A stretch of 64,000 bases of DNA from Lobulomyces angularis (lineage: Eukaryota; Chytridiomycota; Chytridiomycetes; Lobulomycetales; Lobulomycetaceae), in NCBI GenBank assembly GCA_027604685.1, contig JADHYX010000023.1:1-64000 (forward strand), given 5' to 3'. Under the pieces are notes generated by a model. The model searched no databases. It had not been told where the DNA came from and was given only the letters and a program-made list of their open reading frames with translations. The first letter of the stretch is position 1. Each line of letters begins with the position of its first letter. The position numbers were made by a program, and so were the translations under genes. This document shows, piece by piece, positions 10,862 to 25,468 of the stretch.

Positions 10862-13800
10862 ATGGTATTGTACTTTATTTTTTATTTTATTTTTTCAAAT
10901 TTGATAAAATATACTTTATTTTATTATATTTGTTAATTTCCATAATTAAATTCACGTCAATAAATTATCATTTTTGGTTAAAAAGTTTTTCATTCTTTTT
11001 TTTTTTGAAAAAATTAAATTAAAAAAAATAAAAAAGTATAACAGACAACCAATTTTGGTTGTAATATTTTTTTATATATGATAAATATATTCTATTTATT
11101 TAATTTTAAAAATTCCATTTGGTAACGAATCTAAACAAATAAATATTACATTTTTTTTTTTTTTTTTCACATATAAACAAAAAAATAACCTTTTTTATTT
11201 CTTTTTAATTTATTTTTTAGTTTTGGAAGTTGATCTTGAAGATGAACTTGACCATGAAGTACGAAATCAAGTAAAACAAATTTTAAGTGAAGAAAAATCA
11301 AAAATAAGTCTTTTTATGATATTTGCGGTAAGATAATTTTTATTATTTACATTTTTTATTTTTATTTTTTATTTAAAGTTTGAATTTTTAAAAACGAATT
11401 TAATTGATGAATTTGTTTCTTTTTTAAGACAATGTCTTACTACTGTTCAAGATAATCCTAGATATTATGAAGGTATAAGTTCAGAAAAAAAAAAAAAGAG
11501 TTTAGTTTTTTTTTTTAATTTTTTTTTTTTCTGTAAAGGTCAAGTTCAAGAACATTGTTTAGTGGCAAACACATTACTAGCTTATTATTTAAATTTGGCG
11601 CGGTCGGAGAGTGATAAATTAGCTAGAGAAAATTACATTGGAAATGCTTTAGAGGTTTGGTTTATTTAGTGGTTTATTATTTTTTTTTGTTAAACTTTAA
11701 AATATTATATAGTTGGTTAAAATTGCTCAGACCATAAAAAAAAAAGATAATTTTACATTAATTCAAAAAGGTTTTTTTTTAAAAAATTTTTTTTATTTTT
11801 TAATCCTTTTTTTTTTTTTTATTCATTAAAAAAATTGTTAGGAAATTTACTTATTATAAAGAACCAATTTAAAGAAGCTCATTATGAATTTAATACTGTA
11901 CTTAAAGATGATCCGAATAATGTGCCATGCCTTTTAAGCTCAGTAATTTTAACAAAAATTAATAAAAATAAGATTAAAATTATATTTTTATATCTAAAAA
12001 TTTTTAATTGTTTCAAAAAAATTGTTACAACTTTTTTTTTTTTTAAAAAGGCATCTTTATACTTTGATACCAAAGATTTTAATAAAGCTCTTGAAATTTA
12101 TCAGAAAATTTTAACACTAGCACCAGATCTAAAACCAGATGTACGGAACAGCATTGGTCATTGCTTTTATAGGTTGGGGATGTTAGAAGAGGCGCGATAT
12201 ACATTTTGTCGCGTTTTGGAGCGAGATGAAAATAATGTTGAAGCATTAATTAGTTTGTCTATCATGGACTGGAATATGTTTAAAAATACAACACTAGAAT
12301 TATCAAAAGAGGAGAGAGAAATTTATTTAAAAAATGCGAACGCCAGATTGAATAAAGCCTTTAAATTGGAACCTACAAATTCTGTAGTCAACATTACAAT
12401 GGCGGATAGACTTTTTAAAAGAGAAGATTATAAAAAGGTATATTTAAAAAAAAAAAAAAATTACACAGTTTTTTTTTTATTTTTTTAAAATTTAATTTTT
12501 TTAAACTTTTTTTTAATATTTTTTTTTTTTAAATAATAAAATTTAATAAAATAAAAAAAAAAAAAACAGGCTTCAATTTTTGCAACCTACGCTGTGAACA
12601 ACCATAAATTTAAAAAAATACAAGCTGAAGCGCTATCTATTAAAGGAAAAATTCATCATATTAATGTATTTTCAACAACAATTTTTTAATGTACTTTTAT
12701 AAAATTAAACCATTCATGAAATACTTAGAATGAATATGACGAAGCACTTAAATGCTTAGAGAGTTCATTAGCCTTGAATCCTGCTTCCTTAGCTGTTCAT
12801 TTCGGTCTTGGTCAATTGTATACCTACCAAGGTAATATATTTTATATATTGTATTATTTAATTTTAATTTGTTCTTTAGGGGATTTTGATAAAGCTATAG
12901 AATCATTTCAATTCATATTACAGAAAGAACCTAACAATTATGAAACTTTAAAGGTAAAAGCAAAAAATATAATATTAAATAAATTTTCAATTATTTTTTT
13001 TTTTATAATATTTTTGCAGAATTTAGCTTTTTTAAATTCAAAAAAAGCAAGTACAAAAGGCGCAGCCTTAGAAGATTTCAAAAAGTTAAATCTGATAATG
13101 AAGACATTCGAAAAAAGTGATAAAGTTGGCGGAGATCCAGAAGTGTTGGTTGAATATGGAAGGCTAAAAGAAGAAACTGATATTAAAGAGGCTCTGGAAG
13201 GTAGTAAACCTTGAGTTTTTTACTAAAATCTTAATGTTTTAGCTTATTTGCAAGCAAAAGCTATTCTCGAAAACAGTGAAGATGGTTGTTCTGCCGAACT
13301 ATATAATAATATCGGCGCATTATATCATATTGAAGGTACCAGATTGGGATTAATCAATATTCGAATAATTGTTTACTTTTTTGCATTATAGGAAATATTG
13401 AAGAAGCAAAAAAATATTATACCCTGTGCTTGAATAAAACAACCTCTGGTGATCACACAAACACTTCAGTCTTGTACAATTTGGGAAGGTTGCATGAAGA
13501 CAAAGCTGAAACTAAGGAGGCTGAGGATCTTTATAAATTAATTCAAACAAAACATCCTGCGTATGTAGACGGTAAAAAAAAAAAAAACAAAAAAATAAAA
13601 AAAAAATGATACTAATTTTATAAAATTTTATTATATTTTTATTGAATTTTTTTTTATTTTTAGCACAGTTAAGGCTGGGTGTGATGATAATGGAGAAAGG
13701 AAATATGAATTCTGCTGAAGATTTTTTTAGGGATGTACATGTGATGGATTCAAAAAATATAGAATCTTTTTTACTCTTAGGAAAATGTCAACAACTGGGA

Positions 13801-15633
13801 AAGCAATACAAACTGGCACGAAGTAGTTTTGTGAAAGTTTTACAAGAAATTGATAGCCATGATTTATATGCGTTATGCTCCGTAGGAAATTTAAATTTAA
13901 AGTTTGCTCGAACAGATCCCTTACAGGTATTTAACAAAAAAAAAAATTTATATACATCTTTTTAAAATTTATTTGTTAAAATTTTCTGATTTTTTTCTGA
14001 TTTCCCTTATACTATTTTTTAATAGAAAGACTTACATTATAAAAGGGCATTCGAATTTTTTGACAAATGTTTAAAAATTGATAGTCAAAATTACTGTGCA
14101 GCATTGGGTGTAGCAATATGTTTGGCAGAAAATTCAAGATTTACTGAAGCAAAAGAAATATTTTCAACAGTATAATAAGTTTTTTTTTTTATTTAATAAT
14201 AAAATTTTTTTGTTTTTTTATTTAGCTGAGAGGAGTAACCTTAGATATTCCCGCAGCTACCGTTAACCTAGGCCACATTTTTATTGAACTTGGTCAAGCA
14301 AGAGATGCAGTTAACTTGGTTAAAAAAACAAATTGTTTTAAAAAATTTATTAATTTATTTTTTTTGGTTGTAGTATGAACATGCATCCAAGAAATTTTAT
14401 GAAAATAAAGATTCTTACGTTTTACATTGTATTTCTAGAGCATATTACATTATTGCAAAGTCTGAAAGGGTAGTTTCTTTTTTTTTTTTTTTTTTTAAAC
14501 TACTAAAATTTTAAATTATTTTTTAATTTTTTCTATTTTATTTTTTTTTGATTGTTAGGATGAAGAATCTATGAAAAAGTCTTTAAGATACATTCAGTTG
14601 GTAAAAAAATTATATATTTTTTTTTTTTGTTTTTTAAATTTTCTTTTGTAAAAATTGTTTTATATTTTAATTATTTTTATAATTTTTTTTTTATTTTGGC
14701 AGGCTGCAAGAATTAATCCGTCAGATCTTTCACTTTTTTATGACATAGCATTAATAAAACAACAATATGCCCATGTTTTAAATGATCAAACTATAGATAA
14801 AAGACCTTTGTTGAAACTATTAAAAGCTGCTGAAGGTTTGGAAACTTCTAGAAAGTAAGTATATTTTTCGTTTCTATCCTTTTTAATTTTTACTACTTTT
14901 TCTTTTTTCTTCGTAGATTATTTGCAGGTCTCTCTGAAATACCTCCAAGTTCTTACCTTGGTTATGATGTCAATCATGCGAGAGAAAGAGGAAATTATTG
15001 CAAAGTATTTCATTTAATAAATTTTTTTTGTTTATTTTGTTTTTTTTAATTTAATTGTAGGATGTTAAAAGAGCGACTGATAAAAAAATTCATGAAACTG
15101 AAGTACTGGAAAGGATGAATAAAGAAAGAATGGTAAAAAAAAAATTAAATTTAATTAAAATTAAAAAAAAATATATATACATTCTTTAAAATAGGAAGCA
15201 TTAATTGAAGAACAAAAAAAACTTGAAGAGCAAAAAAAAAAAATTGAAGTAAATCATATTTTTTTTTTTTAAAAAAATTAAAAATGGTAAAATAGGAATT
15301 AAAGAGAGAAGAAGAAGAAAGAAAACAAAACGAAATTGAAATGAAAAGAAGAGAATTGAAGCAAAAGATGCAGGAAGAACATGAAAGAATGTCAATGTAC
15401 GAGAGGGAAATGGAAAAAGAAGAAAGGGAAAAAAAGCCAAAGAAAAAAGAAAAAAGGTTTGGTGGGAGTGACGAGGATAGTGATAATGCCACTGATAGAA
15501 AAAAAAGGTTTTACGTTTCAAAAATAGCGTCATGTACTAATTTTTTTTTTTTTTTTTCTTTTTTTTTTTTTTTTCTTTTTTCTACACCAGAAAATTATCA
15601 AAAAAGATTATTGATGATGAGGATGACATTTAA
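10862..15633 (+). CDS. CTR9: CTR9, TPR subunit of the Paf1 complex
   Basis: Tetratricopeptide scaffold of the Paf1 complex, which travels with RNA polymerase II and supports histone modification. The conserved start VLEVDLEDELDHEV lies at 11220-11262. The best upstream solution is a micro-exon ATG at 10862-10864 followed immediately by a GT donor, then a 13-bp exon at about 11044-11056; this start is tentative. TPR repeats run through the whole body, for example KASLYFDTKDFNKALEIYQK, NSIGHCFYRLGMLEEARYTF, LNPASLAVHFGLGQLYTYQG, LEDFKKL and LRLGVMIMEKGNMNSAEDFF. Some 16 introns, almost all poly-T rich, divide it. The C-terminal end turns into a Glu/Lys-rich coiled coil (about 15195-15460), then SDEDSDNATDRKKRK and IIDDEDDI-stop at 15631-15633, the acidic/basic tail usual for CTR9. 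It converges with TAO3 with only about 100 bp between the stops. Confidence 0.9.
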
Positions 15634-15735
15634 ATTAATTATATAAATTTATTAATTATCTTTTTATTTTATTAATTTTTTTTTTTTTTAATTTTTCTCA
15701 TGTTGTTACAACAATACCTTTTTTTTTTTCCTTTT

Positions 15736-18700
15736 TTAATAATGAGCTAAAAAGTTTTCGATAATTATTGAACAGCGATCTAAATTCTCTACCTCCAAGT
15801 TTCGGTTATCCTAATGAAAAAACAATAAATAAAAAATTTGATTTTATTTTTTATTATTATACCTCTTTTAAACCTAAAAATGATTCCAAGATTCCCTGTA
15901 ATTCCAACACAGCTTTGTAAAGATGAATTAAACTTAACGCAAAGTTTCCGGCGCTTTTTAGATAGTAGTGCAGGTTAATGCACAATTCATTTTTTATGTC
16001 AAAAATTGATAAATAGTTTTCTTGATAAAATAAAAACTTTTTTAACTCAAAATTCATCTTTAGCAAGTAATTTTCTTTGGTTAAATTAAATTTTTCTTCA
16101 AAGGTATCATCCAACTAGGTTAAAAACAAAAAAAATTAAAAAAAATTAATGAAACTCACAAAAAAAAAAAAAAGATAAATATTATACATTTTTGAATTTC
16201 AAGTATCTTTTGGTAACAGAAAGCAAGTCATTTTGAAGATCTACAGTAGCAACTAATGGTGGCCAGTATCCCATTTCAGTTCCTATTCTCAAACCTTTGA
16301 TGCACTCAAAAATAGCTCTTAAACCTGAGGTTTCAGCAGTGCCATGTATCTTCAAAAATTCTCCAATCAAAAAAATCCATTCTGTATAATAATTTAAGAT
16401 CATTTCAAACAAGGCTGGAAATAATTTAAAACTCTCACAAATGCGTGAAACATCTAAATTTGAATTTGACTCAATTTTTTTAATTGGCGAATCTAAATCC
16501 ATAAACTTTAAAAATTGGCTTTCTATTTTCAAGGGTATTTTTAAATTTGCTATTTCTACAATAAACAAAAGAATTAGTTATTTTATTCATTTGTGATTTA
16601 CTGTTTTTACCTATATAAATTTTAGGAGGCCAGGTCAAATCGATGTCACTTAAGACCCCTTTCAAAACTTCTTGCTTTTCTCTGATAATGTTGGACAATT
16701 TTTCAACATACCGTGAAGTTTGAGATGCACTATTTAATTCGTCGAACTTAATAGTAACTAGACTTTCTGTTGTTATATCGTTACCATTTAAATCCATGTC
16801 GGCGTCAACTCTATGTATTATTATTGAATTTGCTTCTATATTCAAAATTTCGGCCAAGGCAGCTTTTAGTGAAGTTGAAACTTCAGTTTCTTCTTTCATA
16901 ACCTGAACTGGTAGACCTATTTTGAAACATAAGGTAAGATTAGCATTTGGGAGTGAAAGCAACTTTTCAGAAATAGAAGGTTCGACTTTAAAAATTGAGG
17001 GGTACAGTAATTGTGTAGTATCTTCAGCAACTGAATTTTCATTTCGAGAAATTGTTGAAGGGGAAAGTATTGTAGGTTCTATTTCAAAACCGTGCTGGAT
17101 TGAGGTAATAAAACTACTGTAATCATTAAAAGAAGACTCCAAATCAAACTGAGTTGGGTTTTCCTCTTTTAGCATTTCGTCCAATTTTTCTAATTCATTT
17201 GTAAAGTCATCATCCTTGTCTTCTACTGAATTTTTTAACTCTGAATTGGGGGTATGATTAATTGGAATTGATACAATTATCGAATCCTTTTTGTCACCTA
17301 GGCCACGCTTTCCAGATTTTTTTTGTGAGCAAAGTAACGCAACATTAACCATATTTCCCCTGCACATTTTAGAGTATAAAAGAAAGTCCACCTTCTTCCA
17401 GCCGCTCTGCTCATATCCTTTTATTGCACCGTCCTGAGTTGGGTTTTGCATATCATTTTCAACTTCCTTGATTATTTTAGCTATACTTTTACCTCCAAGG
17501 ATTAGTTTTAAATTTGACTCCTCTGCAGTAATTGAATTTTTCAATATTTCATCCAAAACTTCCAAACTTTTTGGATAAAGATCAGTAGATAACAAAGCAA
17601 ATAGCGGTGTTAATAATTTATCGCCAACCTTGGTATCAACACTTTTGATGGATTCAGAACCAGGAAACATCAATTTTAAAATTCGCATTGCGTTGATTTT
17701 ATAATATTTAATGGGGTTAGAAATCAAGTTTGTGAAAACTTTATAACAAAAAAAATTAAATAAAGAGAGATAAAAATGCATTAAGTTTACATAAAAGAAT
17801 ATCTTCTTTATGTGTAGCAAAAAATCCTTGTCGTATGCCGTTAGCAGCATGGCTGATAAAATCTCCTTTTAAACGAAATTTTTGTTTAGAATAGGACTTA
17901 AATAGATGTGCTAGATTATTTTGACCAAGTCTTTCGCAAATAGTTGAGAGATTATAAGCCGTTGTATAACAATCAAGTACAGTTTCCGATAATGCTGCAG
18001 ATTCTGTGGCATGAAGAAGTCGAGGTATATTAGCTAAAACGCAGTGTAATAGTCTCTTTGTAGGATTTTTGTCGACAAACTGATCATTTTCAACCACTTA
18101 ACAAAAAAAAAAAAAAAAAATTATAACTTTTAACAAGGCAATTATTTATACCAATTAAAAGGTTAATCAAAAATAAGCATTTTTCTTCACAAATTGAAGA
18201 AGAAAGTCCCCGGAGGAGGAGGACTTGCAAGCCATCAAATTTTTGAAGCCATTTTGTTGGTATGCTAGTTAAAATGGAAGATAAAATAGAGGGATCATTA
18301 ATATCAACAACGGTGAGAAATTTTTCTAAAATTGATATTGCTTCAAAATATTCCCATTCATGAGGCGAATTTAAACATGCGACACAGGCCCAGAAAAATT
18401 GAGGAAATAGGATTACTCTATGATTTTCTAAGCTGTCAAACATAACATCTAAAGTGTCTAAAATTTCTAAAGCAAATCCTTGAATTTCCTCTGTAGCATC
18501 GGCAATAGTATTAGAAAGGCGATGAAATATCTCACCAAGCATTTGTCTGGTAAAAACGGGGGAAAGACTTCGTAAGATTTGTAAAGAACGGCATGCAACG
18601 TGTCTAACTGGACAGCTGACCCCCCAATTTAAAGCGGTTTCACCCCAACTAAATAATTTTTTTTTTTTTAAACAATATTCAACATAAAAAAAACTACCTC

Positions 18701-21700
18701 TGGGGAAAGGTTGGATCAATTATTGAAAATAATTCAGCAATTTGTTGTACTAATAACGCTAATTCCTTAGTGCTTTTCAACTGTCTTGTTTGCGGAGAAA
18801 TATCTTCATAATTCCACATTCTACCTTCTTTGGAATTTAACGTCAATAGAATTCCATCTATCATTTCGTGAGCCAAATCCCTCGGAATAACAGCTTGAAT
18901 TAAATTTACTAATAACAATCTATTTTGTTCGCAGATGAGAGCAATAAAATGGTCCAGCTGCACAAAAATTACATTCATAAGCAGCGGAATGTGGGGTTTT
19001 AATGCTTCATTTCCGATTTCTACAGTTAGATCAACTAAGAAAACACAAGCTAGCTGACCTTTTGAGAAAGGTGGACGCTTTGGCATATCAGAGAGTATTA
19101 ATGATAAATCAACAGTAAACAAGTTTGATTTATTGACAGATAAAATTGTAGAAGTGTCGTTCATATATCGCTTTGGCTCTTCCACTGGGTTGGGTACCAG
19201 CGTTTTTGGAGATATTCGTGATACTAGGGCGTCAATAAGTGACCTGCATGATGATGTGCGTGATAAGTAAACTATGACTTTCTTAGCATGCATCACAAGC
19301 TTTGGATTTCTTTTCTTCACTCCAAGGTTTAGTAAGTATTCTACAACAATCTCAACATTTTTCTCAACTATTAGTTGTGCTTCATAATCTGTAATTTCTC
19401 TTTTTAAGGTAATATCTGAATCGCTAAAGCTTAAGAGCTTTACCCATATACTTTCAATTTCGGAAACGAACACATCACCAAACTGGATAGTTAAATAGAA
19501 AAGATTATTCAAAATTATTTCAACAAATCCCAGACGAGGAGAGTTCAATGGGGAGTAAATGTATTGTTGATCGGCATTAAGAACTACCGCAAACTCTTCT
19601 CTTTCTCCTGTGGTTGAGAGCTCAATATTCCTTATCCACGGAACAATTAATATTAAAAAATCTTTGATTTGAGATAAGTTTTGGGAATCCACGTGACTGT
19701 TTACTTGTTCTATTCGCTGTACAATTTCGGATAACATCTTTAATAGATGAAGGCTATTACAATATATAATAATGCAAAATGCTCACCTCGTAGGTCATCT
19801 CAGATTTATCTATTGAAAGTCTTGTAGATATCAAAATCTGGGAGTATTTGTAAATTATGGGTAACGAATTGCCAAAAGCAGAAGCTTCATAAGAGATTTC
19901 AAATACATTCTCTGCATGAGGTTTTCCAAAAAAATGAAGCAGCTCAAGGGCCGCTTTTCTGATAGAGAGCATATTGTCTCCTACTTTATACATTCCCAAA
20001 CATATTAATTTATGCGGTTCAATCAGGACTTTCGATTTTTTTTTAACAATAAAATCAACCAGTGCCAAAAAATATCCTCTAGCAATGACTGAATCAGAAG
20101 TTCCAGAGTAACATTTATCTAAAATTTGATAAATTAAATGTGTATCCGAAGAATTAAAAGTTAGCAAGGAATTTAGTGCCGAATCTCCAATATTATGGAT
20201 AGATTCATCCAGACTGAAATAAATCGAATCAATCCAAGTTAATAGTAATGCAATATTAAAGGATGCAGATGTGTTTTTAGGATTGTAAACTGGCCCTTGA
20301 AGTAATGAAGACATAGCTTTCATTGAAGCAAATTCCTGAAATAAATTTAAAAATCGCTATTTGAATTAATAAAAAAATTAAAATACCAGCGCTTTTCGTT
20401 GCTCTTCCATTGTTTGTGTTAAAACTGCTCTTTCACGAATATCCTTAACATGATCCAAAACTTGAAACATCATTTTAGCCTCTCTTTCACGAGTTTTCGC
20501 AGCTTGAACACCGTGACCACTCCATTTTTCAAATAAGGCAAAAAGTTCCACTCTAGTATGAAATGGCAAAAATCTATCCAACGTCAGCCCAGGTTGGGAA
20601 CTTTTTATTAAACGGTCGTAGTATTTTTCTAAAAAACAAGAGTAGTAATAACGAAGCATTTGATGGTCCCATTCCAACTGGATATCTGCTTCCGACAGGA
20701 AATCTTTGGTAGCTAAAAAAATACAACTAAATTTTGAAACGTGAAAATTAATCTAAAATATACTCTTAGTGTAAACGTAAATTGAACTCATAAAAAGGTC
20801 GTTTTTTCTATATATATCGTGATTTACAAAATCTGCTATCATTCCTAAAATATTGGTTAACTCCATACGAAGCCGTTCTAACTTCTTAGAATTATTGTTT
20901 AAAACGAAAGTTTTCCGTTTTTCTGTATTTGAATTTAACAAGCTGCTTTGTTCACCTTTTATTTCCTTATTACTGTTAATGCGATTCCTCATATCTTCCG
21001 AAAGATATTGAAAATACGGCTGAATTTCTTCAAAAAAAGTTTGGTATGAAAGCCAGTGCATGGATGTTAATGCAATAACTGAAGATTGCCTAATCGGCTG
21101 CCTTTCACAAGTTAAGAGAGGGAACAAAATGTGTATAAGATGTTTAGAATTACTAATAATAGTGGGTAAGTTGGAAGGAGCGTGCAAAACAGGTTTTGAC
21201 ATTTCAGACTTCTTCTCCTTAGAATTTAACTTCTCAGATATCTCCTGCAATGGCAATCCCTTTGAATCCAACAAGCTTATGGTGTTGTTACCACGGCGGA
21301 TTTCATTTGCGGCAGTAATTTCTACTGTTGCTGCTGCAAAAATGGAATAAATTTTCCATTGGTCCAAAATTTCTTCAGTTAGTGCTACTGTGTTGCTAGG
21401 TTTACTATTTGCCTTCACCGTAGTATTTAATAACAGTTTTCCTCTATCTCCGAGAGTAGTAATTGAGAACTGCTCAGCACTATATGCAACGCTGGGATAT
21501 AGGATCCTGATTCTAGCTAATATACTTCCTAAACACAATTGAACGGTTGCAGAACAACCATATTCAAAAATCAAACCACATAATTCAGGAATACATCTTA
21601 AAAATATGCAGTAGTCTTGTTGCAGTTCAGAAGAAGCCATTAATATTAAAGCATCTTCACTTGCAACACGGGAACTTTTCTTTCGTGGCTGCTGCTGAGA

Positions 21701-24700
21701 TTTCACCTGTTCGCTTCGTGAACTAGACACAAAAACTGGATCCAAATAGTTCTTCCTTACTAATTCTTCACCAAAAAGCTCCATGATATTTATAATGCGT
21801 GAGCTGTTTGGAACAACCTTGGTTTTCAATTTCTTAGAATTTTGTTGAGTCTGAGTCGTAAACTGTCTAGAACGTCTATTAAATTCTTTTTTCGCATCCT
21901 TTTCAGCTCTCTCAATCATTTTATTGTTGTTCAGAACATTTTCAATGCTTCTTGCTAAGTTTAAAATCTTTATTCCATCTTTTCTACTTTGAAAGTGTTG
22001 AGAAAGGAAACAAATTAAACCCCTCCCTTCAATCTCCTCAACAATCCTTTCGCAAAAAAAAAATTAGTATATCGTAATTTGTCAAATTAATTACCGTTTA
22101 ATTTCTAAATTTGTCCATCTTTTACCGATTAAAATCTCTCTCTCAACTGACACCTGCAAAATTTCTAAAAGATCAATGTAGGTTGCTGCAGAGTTTGCGA
22201 AACATCCATTTTCATATCCTTCATGATTTAACGTCACAAGAATATCATTAAAAATTTCATTTTCAATTTTTCCAACAACCTCAGCAAATATGCGCACTAC
22301 AGAACCTGATAACAATTCTTTATCGCCAAAATCCCAAAATTTTTTTCCATTACTAAAAGTCAGATTAACGTCAAGCTCATTTTTATTTAAAATAGATATT
22401 CTTTTCAGTGCCTCAGTAGCACTGGAACGTATTCCTTTATCAACTAAAATTATTAAAATTAGGATGGAAAATCTATTTTTAATTCTATTACCATGTAAAA
22501 CGTATCTACTTAATAACTCTACTAACCTACCACAACTGAAATTGGTAGGTGTTAGACGAGGCAAACAGTCAATACAGGTTCGAAGTAAATCAAAAAGATT
22601 TTGATGTTCTTTAAATGAATCCTTTTCAGATTTTTCTATTCGTTCAAACTTTAAGTCATTTCCCGAAGCAGAGCTGGTTTGTGAAGAATTGCCTGCTGGA
22701 TAACTTAAACTATTTCTTCTTCCGGAAAGAGATGATCCTTCAGTATAGGAGCCTGAGGTGGGTATCATGCTGGTTGTTGGTTCTTTTGTTGTTGACAAAG
22801 GAGTTGACAAATCAACAACAAGACTATTTCCACATTGAGCATCTAATGCAAAAAAGGCTTTCCCTAACACATCATTTAGCTTTTCCAACATTTCCCTTAA
22901 ACCAGACCCCATTCTTTGGATTACAGAACCTGACAAATAGGAATTCAAAGAAAGTTTTGTAGCAGGAATCTGGAACGCTACTGGAATCGGATTTACTGGA
23001 TTTAAAGACTTAATTCTAGCATTAAATAAATCTTCCAAAGCCGAAAGGGGTAAGACCTTGTTTGACACAGCTGGAGGAACTGTCCAGGAGGAGAGTGGAA
23101 AAGGAGGTGTTGCAAGATTTAATTTACCTATTATTATTAGTATTTTTTTTACTACAAAATAAAATAATACCTTCAATGAGCACTCTAGAAGTAGTTACTT
23201 GTAAAGAAGCTGAGCCTGCCTCTACCATACCATCTTTCTGAAAAATATTTTCGACGTCTGCTAGCAACAGCAAAAAAGCTCTCAGCACAACTATCAATCT
23301 CTCAGGATTAAATAATGCGTCTTCAAGGTGCTTCCAATTATGAAAATTGGAATACTCATCCGTTAGAGTCATAGTTGCGGAATTGGTGATGGAGCTAAAT
23401 GAAGACGAAGAAGAGACCATACTGCTAATGTTTTCAGATCTTGTTCCTTCAATGTTGGAAAATGTAGGAGCAGAGTTGGAGGCATTAAAGCTAGTTGAAG
23501 GAGTAAGAATATCTCTTTGGTATATGTTTGGTTTTTCTCCTTCAAGTAATAAGGGAAAAATTTTTTCTAATCCGAAATCTGCAAACATTAGAAAAAAGAA
23601 ACACTTCAAAAATAATACCTTGATGTTTTAAGCAGATAAACCAGATCAACTGAGACAACATATCCAGACTAGAACTATCACACCCATTTGGAATTAGCGA
23701 TCTACGATGTGATGGAAATATTCCCCCTGGAAAAATTAATAAACTAATGAACAGGTTCATCTATATTACTTATTATTGACTCAATTCTTTTTTGAGAATG
23801 GGAAGCTGATACATCGGGTGACCTAAACAGATAAACCCAGACCTGTTTTACTACCGCTGTTACAGCAACATGACGAAAATTCTTTTCCTAAAAAAAAGTT
23901 TAAAAATTTTTTGTAATTTGTTTACCCTAAATTTCTGAAAACAGCCTTGATATTATTAATTTTAATAATAAAGGATTAAAAAAAATAGTCAAACCTTCTA
24001 TGAATGGCAGCCAATGTTTTAAGAAAAAATCTCTTTTGGAACAGCATAATAAGGTACATACTAATGGAATACCAGACTAAATAAGAATGTTAAGATGTAG
24101 AGGCTAAATTAAATATACTAATGCGTTTCTTGGCTTAGCACATAGCTTACTAGCTTTAGGGTATATTAACTCTATAGTTTTCATCCAAGCTGGCAAATTA
24201 ACTTCGGCAGTAATTATCTAAAGAAAAATTCAATTTTCATGAAGATATTGTTTAGCTGTACAGAAGTAAGAGGATCTAATAAACTGGTAAAAACATCTGC
24301 GTATGCTTGTTTAATTTTTGAATTGTGCGCATTTTGAAAAAATTCTCCACAAACCTAACAATTAATTTCAAAACATTATGCATAAATTCTACTTGTAAAA
24401 ATTCAGTAGTCTCCTCTAAACAATCCATTGGATAAATCTTTAACTTTATAAATCTCATGCATCTTATTAAAAGTTCAATTTTGGATTCTCTCATTAACCC
24501 ACTTTTAGTCAATTCGTTAACAAATCTATAAGAAACCGAATTAAATCTTAGCCTTGAAATTGAACCAATGACCTCAGAAAAAAAATCTAAATTAGCTTGG
24601 CGGTTGAGATGTTTTGCTGTTGAATCACTACATAAATAAACAAAAAAAATAAATGAAACTTTACTAGTACATTTGTTTATACGGATCAGCATTTTTTACT

Positions 24701-25468
24701 TGTCCAAACAACATCTCTTCTAATTTGTCGCCTAATTCTACAGAAAGGGTATCTTTGTTTAAGTTCGCCACAATTTCTAATAACACTTTACACAAAATAC
24801 CTAAAAAAAAAAATAATAAGTATAGTTATTAACTGGGTAGAATATAACTTACAATTGGCGACTAGCTATCCATAAAAAAATAAATTAATTTTTAGTCTAA
24901 TTACAAAAATTTACTAAGCGTTTTTCCTGTAGAGCTGCATCTATATCTTTACCCTTTAAAGTCGGACTAATGGAATTGTTAAAGTAAATTTTTATAATTG
25001 AAAGATTACGGTGGGTTGGGGTATCCTAATATCTTTACCGCCACTACAAGTTCACCAGATAAATACTTTGTTTCTGACTGAGACTGAGTTTTCGTTTTTC
25101 TCCTTTAAAAGTTTTTGTGAATGGTTGAAAAAAAAAAGCAATTCAGTACGAACCACACAATTATGGAATCTATAATTAACTTTGGTGAGTGTTTTGCTAT
25201 AGAACCAATGCTTCTAATAAGCTTATCAAAAACTGGATCTTGTCCAGTTTTTAAGTGAAAGGCTAAGTCGCCATCTCTATCCTTTGATAAATGTTGAATT
25301 GAGAAATGAAGGTTGTAGTGAAAAGTTTTATTAAACAAACCAACGCCACTAGATAATTAAACTTTAGTTCAGCTTGCCTTACAAATTCAAGAAATAAATT
25401 TTGAAGTAAAATAGCCGAGGATGAAGCCTGAAATTGTAAACCTTTTAATATTATAAAGAAAATACCAT
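15736..25468 (-). CDS. TAO3: TAO3/Mor2/Furry cell-morphogenesis scaffold
   Basis: Very large HEAT/armadillo-like scaffold of the RAM/MOR network, which acts with the NDR kinase (Cbk1/Orb6) in polarised growth. The start is ATG at 25466-25468, with a donor directly after the ATG; the next exon reads ASSSAILLQNLFLEF. The N-terminal signature KTGQDPVFDKLIRSIGSIAK and HSPKLIIDSIIVWRK (about 25080-25290) matches the Furry consensus. LRFNSVSYRFVNELTKSGL (about 24500) is the N-terminal morphogenesis domain. The central part (19.7-23.7 kb) has long open exons and Ser-rich linkers. The C-terminal domain has ALNWGVSCPVRHVACRSLQI and LSNTIADATEEIQGFALEIL (18.45-18.64 kb), both diagnostic. The last exon ends IIENFLAHY-stop at 15736. 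About 15 or more introns, mostly in the N-terminal third. Expected size is roughly 2,500-2,900 residues, in family range. No frameshift seen. Confidence 0.92.

Noticed and set aside
15151..15533. Two minus-strand Ser/Phe/Leu-rich frames
   Set aside because: Antisense of the Glu/Lys-rich C-terminal coiled coil of CTR9; low complexity only.
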